NCBI GenBank assembly: GCA_016342385.1
Contig: JAEINM010000190.1
Coordinates: forward strand, 1-7,608
DNA from: Spirochaetaceae bacterium
GTDB lineage: Bacteria; Spirochaetota; Spirochaetia; DSM-2461
DNA: 7,608 nucleotides
Reading direction: 5' to 3'
Shown here: positions 1 through 6,766 of the stretch, piece by piece
Numbering within the stretch: position 1 is the stretch's first letter
How the letters are laid out: each line of letters begins with the position of its first letter
Program-made: the position numbers and the translations under genes
The notes under the pieces: model-generated
The model's database searches: none
Told to the model about the DNA's origin: nothing
What the model saw: the letters and a program-made list of their open reading frames with translations, nothing else

Positions 1-439
1 AGAATAAAGACTTGATGAACTGATCAACTTCCGGAGTTGGAGCGGATTCGCCTACGGCGCCCTCATGTTCTGCCGGAAGAATCTCGTACTCAACTTCCAT
101 ATAGACAATACCATTGATAGCTACTGACTTAGGAAGTACTGTATCACCTATCTTCTGATAAAGAACCATATATTCATCATATTTTTCCCCTTTGTCAAAA
201 TACTGAGTCTGAATATGCTTGATCACATTGCCATCTTCATCATATTCGAATTCATCATCATAAGTACTGTATATTTCATCTTTGTAATAATCGATTTTTT
301 TAACCTGCTGAACAGTTTTAACACCTTCAGCGGAAAACCCGACATAAGAATTTCCTGTTCTGTATCTGACTGTTGAACAGGATGCTGTAAAAATTACCAG
401 TATCGTTAATACAAGCATTTTCAGTATTGTTTTTTTCAA
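1..439 (-). CDS. Putative lipoprotein, 3' part beyond the window
   Basis: A minus-strand reading frame is open from a TTG at 439 to the window edge, giving 146 visible residues with no stop. The TTG is preferred because GGAGAG lies 6 nt upstream (446-451); an in-frame ATG at 418 has no such site and would remove the basic N-terminus. The start reads (M)KKTILK, followed by a hydrophobic stretch and FTASC, with Cys21 as the likely lipidated residue. Thr at -3 makes this a relaxed lipobox, as is common in spirochaetes. The mature part is rich in Tyr, Asp, Glu and Lys, and looks like a beta-rich exported domain, but I do not recognise a family. It follows the PEGA protease by 40 nt with no promoter or terminator visible between them, so the two are probably cotranscribed. 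Function unknown; an envelope location is likely. Confidence 0.72.
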   Translation of the reverse strand, partial: MKKTILKMLVLTILVIFTASCSTVRYRTGNSYVGFSAEGVKTVQQVKKIDYYKDEIYSTYDDEFEYDEDGNVIKHIQTQYFDKGEKYDEYMVLYQKIGDTVLPKSVAINGIVYMEVEYEILPAEHEGAVGESAPTPEVDQFIKSLF

Positions 440-445
440 TTTCTA

Positions 446-451
446 CTCTCC
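446..451 (-). promoter_or_regulatory. Ribosome binding site that decides a TTG start
   Basis: On the minus strand this reads GGAGAG and lies 6 nt before the TTG at 439. It is the reason for choosing TTG over the internal ATG at 418. Confidence 0.6.
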
Positions 452-479
452 ATTTTGTGTTTTTTTTGATTATGATTAA

Positions 480-1586
480 TTATCTCTTGAGGATAATATG
501 TATTTTTTGTTCTTCCAGATCGGTGACCGTGTAGATTTCCGAACCTTCCCTTCTTCCCTTTTTTACACGGATTCGCATTATCCGCCCTACTGCCATTTGT
601 ACAGTGACAGGAGATTCGCCGATAAATCTGTTATTGACAAAAACCTCAGCTCCTTCACGATCTGATGTGATGGTAACTTGGGGATTAAGATCTTGAATTT
701 CCTCTAGAGAACGGGAGTACTCCTGAGTTTTAGTAGTACCCCATGGACCGACTTTCTCTTCGAAAGCTGTATATCCCTCCTTCTCCAGGCGGATTCTGTA
801 CTCCTTATTAAAAAGGTCCAGAGAAAGAGGGGTTTTACCTTTAAAGGTTCCATCTATAAAGACTCTACTTTCCGAAGGAGTTGTGCTTATATGAAATGTA
901 TAAAGTTCTGATCCTCCCAGGAGAAAACTGTGAAGATTCTTTACCGGGATAGCCAGATTGAAATTATACCCGGGAATAATGGCAGTGGCGATACCGATGA
1001 CCACGCCCTGACTATCGAGGATAGGTCCCCCGGAATTCCCGGGAGCCAGATCAGAACTGAGATCCAGCATATTTCCCATTTTTTCAATTGTCTGAAAAGC
1101 CTGAATGTATCCGGGTGTGGCTTTAAAATTTTTTCCCAGAGGATAACCGGCAGCCACAACTTCCGACATAAGCTCAGACTGGTCTGCATCAGCAAGCTCT
1201 AATCGAAAGGGTGCCGGATTATCCATAGTTATTGTACAAAGGTCCAAATAAGAATCTATCAGTTCTATATTCCCGGAATATTTTCGACCTGAAACACTAC
1301 TATGGAGAAATTCTATGGTAATTAAAACTGATTCATTATAATGGGCTTCTTTAACAACATGAGCATTGGTAACAAGAATATCATTGCCATTTCTGTCGGC
1401 AATAGCAAATCCTGTCCCTTGACTGACGATTGCTCCGTTACCGTTTGTCAGGGTTATCTTTGCAATCCCGGGTCCGGTTTTCTCTATAACAGTGGCCCAG
1501 TCAGCTGCAGAGAGATAAAATCCCTGAAATAATAATATGATGGAGATTATTATAAATATAATTTTTCTTTGAAAGGGGGTTTCCAT
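480..1586 (-). CDS. Secreted trypsin-like serine protease with two PEGA domains
   Basis: 368 residues. The N-terminus (QRK, then about 12 hydrophobic residues, then FYLSA) is a Sec signal peptide, probably cut near residue 27, so the protein acts outside the cytoplasm. Residues about 30-225 form a compact chymotrypsin-fold (S1/HtrA-like) domain with a complete triad: His76 in TNAHVV, Asp115 in SYLDLCTI and Ser185 in APGNSGGP. There is no PDZ domain. Residues about 229-280 and 303-355 are two PEGA-type beta domains (S-x-V-F-I-D-G...GKTPL and A-E-V-F-V-N-N...GESPV), a module usually found on envelope-associated proteins and thought to mediate protein or glycan contacts. The likely role is envelope proteolysis or quality control; substrates are unknown. 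The ATG at 1586 has AAAGGA 10 nt upstream. The gene lies 103 nt after recQ and has its own candidate promoter. The protease call is firm; the PEGA calls rest on pattern recognition. Confidence 0.88.
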   Translation of the reverse strand: METPFQRKIIFIIISIILLFQGFYLSAADWATVIEKTGPGIAKITLTNGNGAIVSQGTGFAIADRNGNDILVTNAHVVKEAHYNESVLITIEFLHSSVSGRKYSGNIELIDSYLDLCTITMDNPAPFRLELADADQSELMSEVVAAGYPLGKNFKATPGYIQAFQTIEKMGNMLDLSSDLAPGNSGGPILDSQGVVIGIATAIIPGYNFNLAIPVKNLHSFLLGGSELYTFHISTTPSESRVFIDGTFKGKTPLSLDLFNKEYRIRLEKEGYTAFEEKVGPWGTTKTQEYSRSLEEIQDLNPQVTITSDREGAEVFVNNRFIGESPVTVQMAVGRIMRIRVKKGRREGSEIYTVTDLEEQKIHIILKR

Positions 1587-1644
1587 TACAGCATTTTCCT
1601 TTATATATATAAGAGATTCTAGATTTGTATATTAATGTAATTGC

Positions 1645-1673
1645 ATAATATATAAAGATCGGCGATAAGTCTA
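1645..1673 (-). promoter_or_regulatory. Candidate sigma-70-type promoter for the PEGA protease
   Basis: On the minus strand TAGACT (1673-1668) and TATTAT (1650-1645) are separated by 17 nt, matching 4/6 and 5/6 of the consensus. A start near 1638 would leave a leader of about 50 nt. The -35 lies in a small inverted repeat, GTCTA-CA-TAGAC (1669-1680). The region is AT-rich, so a chance match is possible. Confidence 0.33.
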
Positions 1674-1689
1674 CATAGACAAGGGGATC

Positions 1690-3135
1690 CTAACAGTTAT
1701 CGCAATTATGACAATCCGGCTCATCATTAAAACCGAAGTAGCTTTCGATCTCCTGTCTCCGACACTTTTCTGTGCGGAAATACTCGACAATAGCGAGTAA
1801 TTTTTTCTGATCACTCATAAGTTTTTCCCCATAGAGCTGTAGATCCAGAAGTTTTTCAGGTAGTTTTTCCTGAAGGACTTTTATATTCCTTTCACCCAGT
1901 GTACCGGAAGTGACATGGTTTCTTTCAAAAAGACTCAAACCAGTATCGAGGCGGAAATCAAAACGATTCTTGTAGAAGAGCTGATTCTCCACATACTCCC
2001 GCCCGAATGAATGAACTTCCCGCTCTTTATTTTTTAAGAGAAAATGAAGTTTCTTCAGAAATGAGGGATCGGGATTGGACCATTTGATGAATTCCATATG
2101 AGTGGTCAGGTCGTCCTGACTGTAGAGCATTTTACACAAGGAATCTTTCCCGTCTCTGCCGGACCGTCCTATTTCCTGATAATAGGATTCCAGGCTGCCG
2201 GGGATTTCCCCGTGAATGACATAGCGGATATCACTTTTATCGATTCCCATACCGAAAGAGTTTGTCGCCAGAATAAGGGACTGTGATTCCATGAACATAT
2301 TCTGAACTCTTTTCCTCTCATTATTCTCCAATTTTCCATGATAGACAAAATGAGGGATTTTCAACTGATCCAGTTTCTCAGAAAAATAATTCAGCGTTTT
2401 AATAAGAGAGAAATAGACAATCCCGCTGCCCTGAATACTCTTATAGATTCTGAGGATCTCATCGATCTTTTCCGAATCACTCATATATTCGTCTGCCTCA
2501 AGCCGGAGATTGGGCCGTTTAATCCCCTGATGAAATATCTTCATCTGAGTTTCATGGAGTTTGAGATTTTTGATTATGTCTTTCTGGACAGGTTCTGTTG
2601 CCGTAGCGGTAAGAGCTACTGTCCGGGGAGAGCCGAGAAGCTCCCGGATCTCTCCCATTCGTGAATAGTCGGGTCTGAAATCATGCCCCCACTGGGATAT
2701 GCAATGTGCTTCATCAATGGCCAGAAGGCCGATAGAAGCTCTTTTTATCTTATACCGGAAATCCTCTTTGGAAAATCTCTCGGGAGTCACATAGAGGAAT
2801 TTGATTTTACCGTAGACAAATTCATCGAGAATGGATTTCCTCTTTCCCGAAGAAACTGTGGAATTGATATAGGCGGCCTTAACCCCCTTATTCCGTAGAG
2901 CATCAACCTGATCCTTCATAAGGGATATGAGCGGGCTGATGACAAGAGTTCCTCCATCCAGGCACAAGCCGGGAACCTGATAGCAGAGAGATTTCCCACC
3001 GCCCGTGGGCATTAAAACGAGACAGTGCCCCTCTTCCGATGCGATAATCCGATTTATGACTTGTTCCTGCAAGCCGAGGAAACCCTCATGAGAGAAAGTT
3101 GTCTGCAATATTTCTTTAACGTTCAAGAGCGTCAT
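1690..3135 (-). CDS. recQ: RecQ-family ATP-dependent DNA helicase, short form
   Basis: 481 residues; a superfamily 2 3'-5' DNA helicase used in recombination and repair of stalled forks. All core motifs are visible: a Q-motif-like GLQEQ (21-25), Walker A PTGGGKS (43-49), Ia VISPLISLMKDQ (65-76), DEAH (141-144) with the RecQ aromatic loop ISQWGHDFRPDY, ALTATAT (174-180), TNSFGMGIDK (291-300) and the arginine-finger motif QEIGRSGRDG (320-329). The C-terminus is a zinc site with Cys458, Cys475, Cys478 and Cys481, where Cys481 is the last residue. The winged-helix and HRDC domains of the roughly 600-residue E. coli type are therefore absent. The spacing from motif VI to the first zinc Cys is 138 residues, clearly longer than in E. 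coli RecQ as I recall it, so an extra segment is present around 350-440. The ATG at 3135 has only a weak ribosome binding site, but in-frame sequence upstream meets a stop with no better start. Function is clear; the exact subfamily is not. Confidence 0.93.
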   Translation of the reverse strand: MTLLNVKEILQTTFSHEGFLGLQEQVINRIIASEEGHCLVLMPTGGGKSLCYQVPGLCLDGGTLVISPLISLMKDQVDALRNKGVKAAYINSTVSSGKRKSILDEFVYGKIKFLYVTPERFSKEDFRYKIKRASIGLLAIDEAHCISQWGHDFRPDYSRMGEIRELLGSPRTVALTATATEPVQKDIIKNLKLHETQMKIFHQGIKRPNLRLEADEYMSDSEKIDEILRIYKSIQGSGIVYFSLIKTLNYFSEKLDQLKIPHFVYHGKLENNERKRVQNMFMESQSLILATNSFGMGIDKSDIRYVIHGEIPGSLESYYQEIGRSGRDGKDSLCKMLYSQDDLTTHMEFIKWSNPDPSFLKKLHFLLKNKEREVHSFGREYVENQLFYKNRFDFRLDTGLSLFERNHVTSGTLGERNIKVLQEKLPEKLLDLQLYGEKLMSDQKKLLAIVEYFRTEKCRRQEIESYFGFNDEPDCHNCDNC

Positions 3136-3184
3136 TGTGCTGATAAGCTGAAAAAAGTCAATATTGTGATGTTTCTCTGGGGAT

Positions 3185-3213
3185 TATTTAAGGAACTTGA
3201 CTTTGTTTGTGAA
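3185..3213 (-). promoter_or_regulatory. Candidate recQ promoter
   Basis: On the minus strand TTCACA (3213-3208) and TAAATA (3190-3185) are spaced by 17 nt, giving a start near 3178 and a leader of about 40 nt to the recQ ATG. It overlaps the candidate promoter for the divergent operon. This is a consensus match only. Confidence 0.35.
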
Positions 3214-3230
3214 CATATTAGACTTATCTT
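3203..3230 (+). promoter_or_regulatory. Candidate promoter of the sensor-kinase operon
   Basis: TTGTTT (3203-3208) and TATCTT (3225-3230) are spaced by 16 nt, upstream of the response regulator start at 3260. A better -35 (TTGACT, 3197-3202) has no -10 at a normal distance. The 124-bp gap must hold the operon promoter if transcription does not come from further upstream, but its exact position is uncertain. Confidence 0.33.
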
Positions 3231-3249
3231 TAAAAGAGAGATGACTACC

Positions 3250-3255
3250 AGGAGG
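3250..3255 (+). promoter_or_regulatory. Strong Shine-Dalgarno site of the response regulator
   Basis: AGGAGG, 4 nt before the ATG at 3260. It fixes the start of the first gene of the operon and suggests efficient initiation relative to the translationally coupled genes that follow. Confidence 0.75.
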
Positions 3256-3259
3256 ATTA

Positions 3260-3625
3260 ATGCGCATACTTATTGTCGACGATTCGGCCGTTATGAGAAG
3301 GATTCATAAAAATACATTACTAGAGAACGGTATTGATGAATCCTCACTTATTGAGGCAAAAGACGGAGAAGAAGCCCTTAAAATCGCCATAGAAGAAGAT
3401 ATAACACTGTTTCTCGTAGACTGGAATATGCCCAGGCTCAATGGACTCAATTTTGTAAAAGAGATAAGGGGTTACAGTAAATACAGCAGTACCCCCATGA
3501 TCATGATCACCTCCGAAGCGGCGAAATACAATGTAATTGAGGCCATTCAGGCTGGAGTTACCAATTATGTAGTCAAACCGATACAGGGAAATATCCTGTG
3601 GGAGAAAATCAAAAAATATTTATGA
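3260..3625 (+). CDS. CheY-like single-domain response regulator
   Basis: 121 residues, a stand-alone receiver domain with no DNA-binding or enzymatic output. The conserved residues are all present: acidic pocket Asp7 and Asp8 (LIVDDS), phospho-acceptor Asp54 (LVDWNMP), Thr84 (MITS), the switch aromatic Tyr103 and Lys106 (VVKPI). The length and the Asp-Trp-Asn-Met-Pro acceptor loop are close to chemotaxis CheY. It is the first gene of the operon, behind an AGGAGG site, and its stop overlaps the start of cheX in ATGA. By family knowledge it should accept phosphate from the HPt histidine of the kinase two genes downstream and be dephosphorylated by CheX. Whether it binds the flagellar switch or another target cannot be read from the sequence, so I do not assign the symbol cheY. 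Confidence 0.93.
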   Translation: MRILIVDDSAVMRRIHKNTLLENGIDESSLIEAKDGEEALKIAIEEDITLFLVDWNMPRLNGLNFVKEIRGYSKYSSTPMIMITSEAAKYNVIEAIQAGVTNYVVKPIQGNILWEKIKKYL

Positions 3626-4083
3626 AAGTTCAATATATAAACCCCTTCCTTCAGGCTACAACAGGTCTGTTTAAAGATTATCTGGGTATGGATCTTGTTC
3701 CGGAAAAGCCATATATCAATACAGACCCGACTCGACTGGGTGATGTCTCTGCCATTATAGGTCTGGCAGGAGAGACAACAGGTGCTGTCGTGCTTAGCTT
3801 TACCCGCGATTCAGCCATAGCGATTGTTTCAAAATTTGCCCAGAGAAAATATGCGGCTCTGGGAAATGAAGTGATCGACGGTGTGGGAGAACTGGTCAAT
3901 ATTATTGCCGGTAATGCCAAAAAAGATCTCCACGATTTTAAGATAATGATATCACTGCCGGGAGTCGTAACAGGAAGTGACTATAGGATTCACTGGCCTG
4001 AGGGAATCCCTGTTGTATGCATCCCCTTTAAATCGAATTTCGGGGATTTCAGTGTAAATGTGTCCATGAGGGACATTATCTAG
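3622..4083 (+). CDS. cheX: CheX-type CheY-phosphate phosphatase
   Basis: 153 residues from the ATG at 3622, whose ATGA overlaps the stop of the response regulator (3623-3625), an arrangement typical of translational coupling. A GTG at 3598 is also in frame, but MKVQYINPF is the usual kind of CheX N-terminus, so the later start is chosen. The protein is a single CheC/CheX/FliY-family unit. The active-site signature ExxN appears as Glu90-Leu-Val-Asn93 in the helix GELVNIIAGNAK. In the family these residues bind the response regulator and position water to hydrolyse the phospho-aspartate. The length fits CheX rather than CheC, which has two such motifs. Its place next to a CheY-like gene indicates that it resets this signal. 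CheX is known in spirochaetes such as Borrelia, where it sits in a chemotaxis operon, and in Thermotoga. Confidence 0.88.
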   Translation: MKVQYINPFLQATTGLFKDYLGMDLVPEKPYINTDPTRLGDVSAIIGLAGETTGAVVLSFTRDSAIAIVSKFAQRKYAALGNEVIDGVGELVNIIAGNAKKDLHDFKIMISLPGVVTGSDYRIHWPEGIPVVCIPFKSNFGDFSVNVSMRDII

Positions 4084-6258
4084 ATGATGAAATTGAAAAG
4101 CAAATCCATTCAATACAAGATTATTGCGGCGATTATTTCCGTTCTGACTGTCAGTATTATCACTTCTATCATTATAACAACAGAAAATCAGAAGCGGAAC
4201 CTGATTGCCACAGCGACTCAGACTCTTGCGGTCAATACAGATATGCTCAATCAGGTCATACGGAATATCATGCTCAGTGGAGAAGCCCCTATTGCCACAG
4301 GCACATTGAAAAGTATAAAAGGGCTGGAGGGATTTGAGGAAGTTGAGATTTACCGCACCAATGGGGAAGTGGCTTTCAGTGATTACAAAACCGTAGATTT
4401 CGTCAATGGATTTCAGGATAAAATTATTTTCGACTATACCGAAAGAACAGAAGAAATGATGGTGAACAATGAGGCTTTTCAACAGGTTCTGAACAGTAAT
4501 AGCCCTCTAGTCAGAGAACTGAAGCAGACAAAGGAGATGGAATATTTTTTTCCCATTCTCAACTATGCCGAGTGCCGAACCTGCCATGGAGAGGAAAACT
4601 TCATACGGGGAGTCAGCCACTTTAAAATATCCATTAAGAGCATATACGACAAAGTAAACATGGCCGGTATTGTTCTGACAGTTTTTTTTATAACAACTGG
4701 TATTGTCATTTTCTTTATGCTTTTCACCCTGCTGCGACGGCTGGTTATCACTAGAGTACTGGCAATAGGCAGAACGGTTTCCATTGTAGCGACAGGAGAT
4801 CTGGATGTCCAGATTGACATGAACAGCAGTGATGAGCTGGGAACCCTGTCCAGCCAGATCAACAGAATGATATTGAGTCTGAAAGAGAAGAAACAGCTGG
4901 AAATAGAAAATGCCCTGATAGAAACAACCCTGAAAGAGAATATGAAATACCTTCAGAACATTCAGGAAGGACTTCTTATGGTAGACAGAGATCTGGTGAT
5001 CAATGAAAACTATTCCCAGTTTCTTATCAATATGTTCGGGAGACGGGAAATAGCTGGAAAAAAACTGACCGACTTCCTCTTTCCCCATATAGAACATGAT
5101 AGTGAAATCCGCGGTGAACTGGAGATGTTTCTATCACTGGTCTTCAACAATGTGACTGCAGATCTCGATATGATTGCCGATATTAATCCTCTGCTGGACT
5201 GCTGGATTGAAGTAGATAAAGGGAAAATACTGATTGATGCCTTTGTTCAGAGAATTTTTGATGAAGATGAAAATGTAGAAAACATTATGATTATCTTCAA
5301 AGATAAAACCAGTATTTTCTATGCCGAAAAGGAACTGGCCGAAGAACGACAGAGAGCTCAGAGCGAACTGGACTACATAGCCTCGCTTCTCAAGGCAGGT
5401 CCGGAAACCTTCCTGCAGTTTATCGGTGAAGCTGAAGAAGTTCTGAAGAACTTAAAAGCCGGTTTGTCCCGTCTGAAAGAAAAGAAATATTTAGAAAAAT
5501 CATTCCGGGAAATTCACTCTTTGAAAGGAACGGCTGGTTATTTCAATTTTAAAAGCATAGAAAAGCTTGCCCACAGCCTTGAGACTCGATTAAAAGAAAA
5601 CTCTCTACTGGAAATTGAATCTCTTCTAGATGACCTTTTTATTGAGTTTGGGAATATAAAGAAGCTGATCGACCGTTTCAGGAGTTTTGCCGACCATGAG
5701 AAAAATGAATTGAAACAGTTTTTCAGTTTTCTCGAATCCATGATGAATCGCCTCTCTGATGATCTGGGGAAAAAAATAAAAATTTCCATGTCTTCTAATC
5801 TCGAAGTACTGCCTCATCTGGGGAAATTAAAAAACTCAATTATTCATCTGCTGCGGAATTCGGCAGATCACGGTATTGAGGATCCCTTTGAAAGAATCAG
5901 CCTGAACAAGAATGAAGAAGCCGAGATTAGTCTAAAAATAGAAAAGAGGAAAGATAATACCATTGATATAATTGTGGCCGATGACGGCAGTGGGATAGAC
6001 TATAGACAGCTGGAGAAAAAAGCCCGTGAAAAGGGATTTATAAAAGAAGAGGAAAAGGCAGATCATAAGAGGCTCGTCAATCTTATATTCCAGTCGGGAT
6101 TCAGCTCTAAATCGGATGTCTCTGAGATCTCCGGAAGAGGAGTGGGTCTGGATGTCGTTAAAGATGATGTAAAGGGTCTCGGCGGCACTATCGCCGTATT
6201 TTCTCAACCGGGAAAAGGGACGAGATTCACTATACATCTACCAGTTAAAGGGGATTAA
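4084..6258 (+). CDS. Membrane c-heme sensor fused to a CheA-like histidine kinase (HAMP-PAS-HPt-HATPase)
   Basis: 724 residues. The basic N-terminus and TM1 (about 12-32) place residues about 33-190 outside the membrane; TM2 is about 192-217. The outer region carries CRTCH (Cys164, Cys167, His168; bases 4573-4587), a covalent heme c site. It recalls the periplasmic c-heme sensor domains of Geobacter chemoreceptors. HAMP spans about 218-270, followed by a coiled coil and a PAS-like region (about 283-410). An HPt domain follows (about 435-535) with REIHSLKGTAGYF, where His478 is the phosphorylated residue. A CheA-class ATPase domain (about 545-722) shows the N box HLLRNSADHGIED (Asn592), G1 DDGSG (633-637), SGRGVGLD (683-690) and GKGTRF. 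There is no HisKA, no CheW-like P5 and only a short stretch where the CheA P3 dimerisation domain would be, so dimerisation probably uses TM/HAMP. The start follows the cheX stop directly, with AGGG 11 nt upstream. Inferred role: transmembrane redox or ligand sensing that drives phosphorylation of the operon's CheY-like protein. Confidence 0.9.
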   Translation: MMKLKSKSIQYKIIAAIISVLTVSIITSIIITTENQKRNLIATATQTLAVNTDMLNQVIRNIMLSGEAPIATGTLKSIKGLEGFEEVEIYRTNGEVAFSDYKTVDFVNGFQDKIIFDYTERTEEMMVNNEAFQQVLNSNSPLVRELKQTKEMEYFFPILNYAECRTCHGEENFIRGVSHFKISIKSIYDKVNMAGIVLTVFFITTGIVIFFMLFTLLRRLVITRVLAIGRTVSIVATGDLDVQIDMNSSDELGTLSSQINRMILSLKEKKQLEIENALIETTLKENMKYLQNIQEGLLMVDRDLVINENYSQFLINMFGRREIAGKKLTDFLFPHIEHDSEIRGELEMFLSLVFNNVTADLDMIADINPLLDCWIEVDKGKILIDAFVQRIFDEDENVENIMIIFKDKTSIFYAEKELAEERQRAQSELDYIASLLKAGPETFLQFIGEAEEVLKNLKAGLSRLKEKKYLEKSFREIHSLKGTAGYFNFKSIEKLAHSLETRLKENSLLEIESLLDDLFIEFGNIKKLIDRFRSFADHEKNELKQFFSFLESMMNRLSDDLGKKIKISMSSNLEVLPHLGKLKNSIIHLLRNSADHGIEDPFERISLNKNEEAEISLKIEKRKDNTIDIIVADDGSGIDYRQLEKKAREKGFIKEEEKADHKRLVNLIFQSGFSSKSDVSEISGRGVGLDVVKDDVKGLGGTIAVFSQPGKGTRFTIHLPVKGD

Positions 6259-6259
6259 A

Positions 6260-6766
6260 ATGACGAAATACATTTTAAGGTTAACAATATTCATTCTACT
6301 TCTCACATCTTGCAGCAAAGAAATACAACAAACGCCCCTCACATCGGAGGAAATAAGCGGTGAGAGATTATGGGAGAGAATCAGCCGGGAAAGTCATTAT
6401 TCCGAATATTCTTTCTGGCCCGGTCATGAGGGCATCAATCCGGGACAGGCACCCCATGGTGTAAATCACCGCATATACATAAACAAAGACCTTTTTAATG
6501 CTCTTCCTATTGAGAGTAAAAGTACTCCCTATGGCACAATTATTGTAAAAGAGAATATGAACAGCGACTGGGAAGTTCTGAAAATAACTGTTATGGCCAA
6601 AGTCAATGGTTTTAATCCCGAGGGTGGGAACTGGTTCTGGGCAGCTTATTCACCAGAAGGTGAAGTCCAGGCCGAGGGAACTCCCAAGGGATGCATCTCC
6701 TGCCACGAAGGGATGAAAAGCAACGATTTCATTATTATCAGACAATTGGATTCCCCACTGGAATAA
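6260..6766 (+). CDS. Cytochrome P460-family c-heme lipoprotein
   Basis: 168 residues. The N-terminus is a lipoprotein signal: basic MTKYILR, a hydrophobic core and LLTSC with Cys18 as the lipidated residue, so the protein is membrane-anchored and faces outward. The mature domain has the cytochrome P460 family pattern: WPG (53-55), PGQAPHG (61-67), YGTIIVKEN (91-99), ITVMAKVNGFNPEGGNWFW (109-127) and the heme c motif CISCH (Cys145, Cys148, His149; bases 6692-6706). P460 proteins and the related cytochromes c' -beta handle hydroxylamine or bind NO; in the founding P460 a lysine is also cross-linked to heme. Lys97 is a candidate only. It starts 1 nt after the kinase stop, with AGGGG 6 nt upstream, so it belongs to the operon. 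It could be a ligand-binding partner of the heme sensor kinase, an electron donor to it, or an independent detoxifying protein. Confidence 0.85.
   Translation: MTKYILRLTIFILLLTSCSKEIQQTPLTSEEISGERLWERISRESHYSEYSFWPGHEGINPGQAPHGVNHRIYINKDLFNALPIESKSTPYGTIIVKENMNSDWEVLKITVMAKVNGFNPEGGNWFWAAYSPEGEVQAEGTPKGCISCHEGMKSNDFIIIRQLDSPLE

Noticed and set aside
1635..1646. Near-palindrome ATGTAATTGCAT upstream of the protease
   Set aside because: It has one mismatched pair per arm and lies in AT-rich DNA where such matches are common; symmetry stops at its edges.
1587..1689. Possible intrinsic terminator after recQ
   Set aside because: The only inverted repeat (1669-1680) is 5 bp with a 2-nt loop and is not followed by a T-tract on the recQ strand.
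3025..3309. Plus-strand open frame of 94 residues crossing the recQ start and the response regulator start
   Set aside because: It overlaps recQ on the opposite strand and the response regulator in another frame, and has no domain signature.
3598..3621. GTG at 3598 as the start of cheX, adding 8 residues
   Set aside because: The ATG at 3622 overlaps the preceding stop as ATGA and gives the usual MKVxYINPF beginning. The purine-rich site near 3600 is about 18 nt from the ATG and downstream of the GTG, so it does not support the GTG.
3952..5097. Long minus-strand open frames (176 and 196 residues) under cheX and the kinase gene
   Set aside because: They lie opposite clearly coding plus-strand genes with conserved catalytic motifs. 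Their translations show no recognisable family, have shadow-type composition and lack a convincing ribosome binding site.
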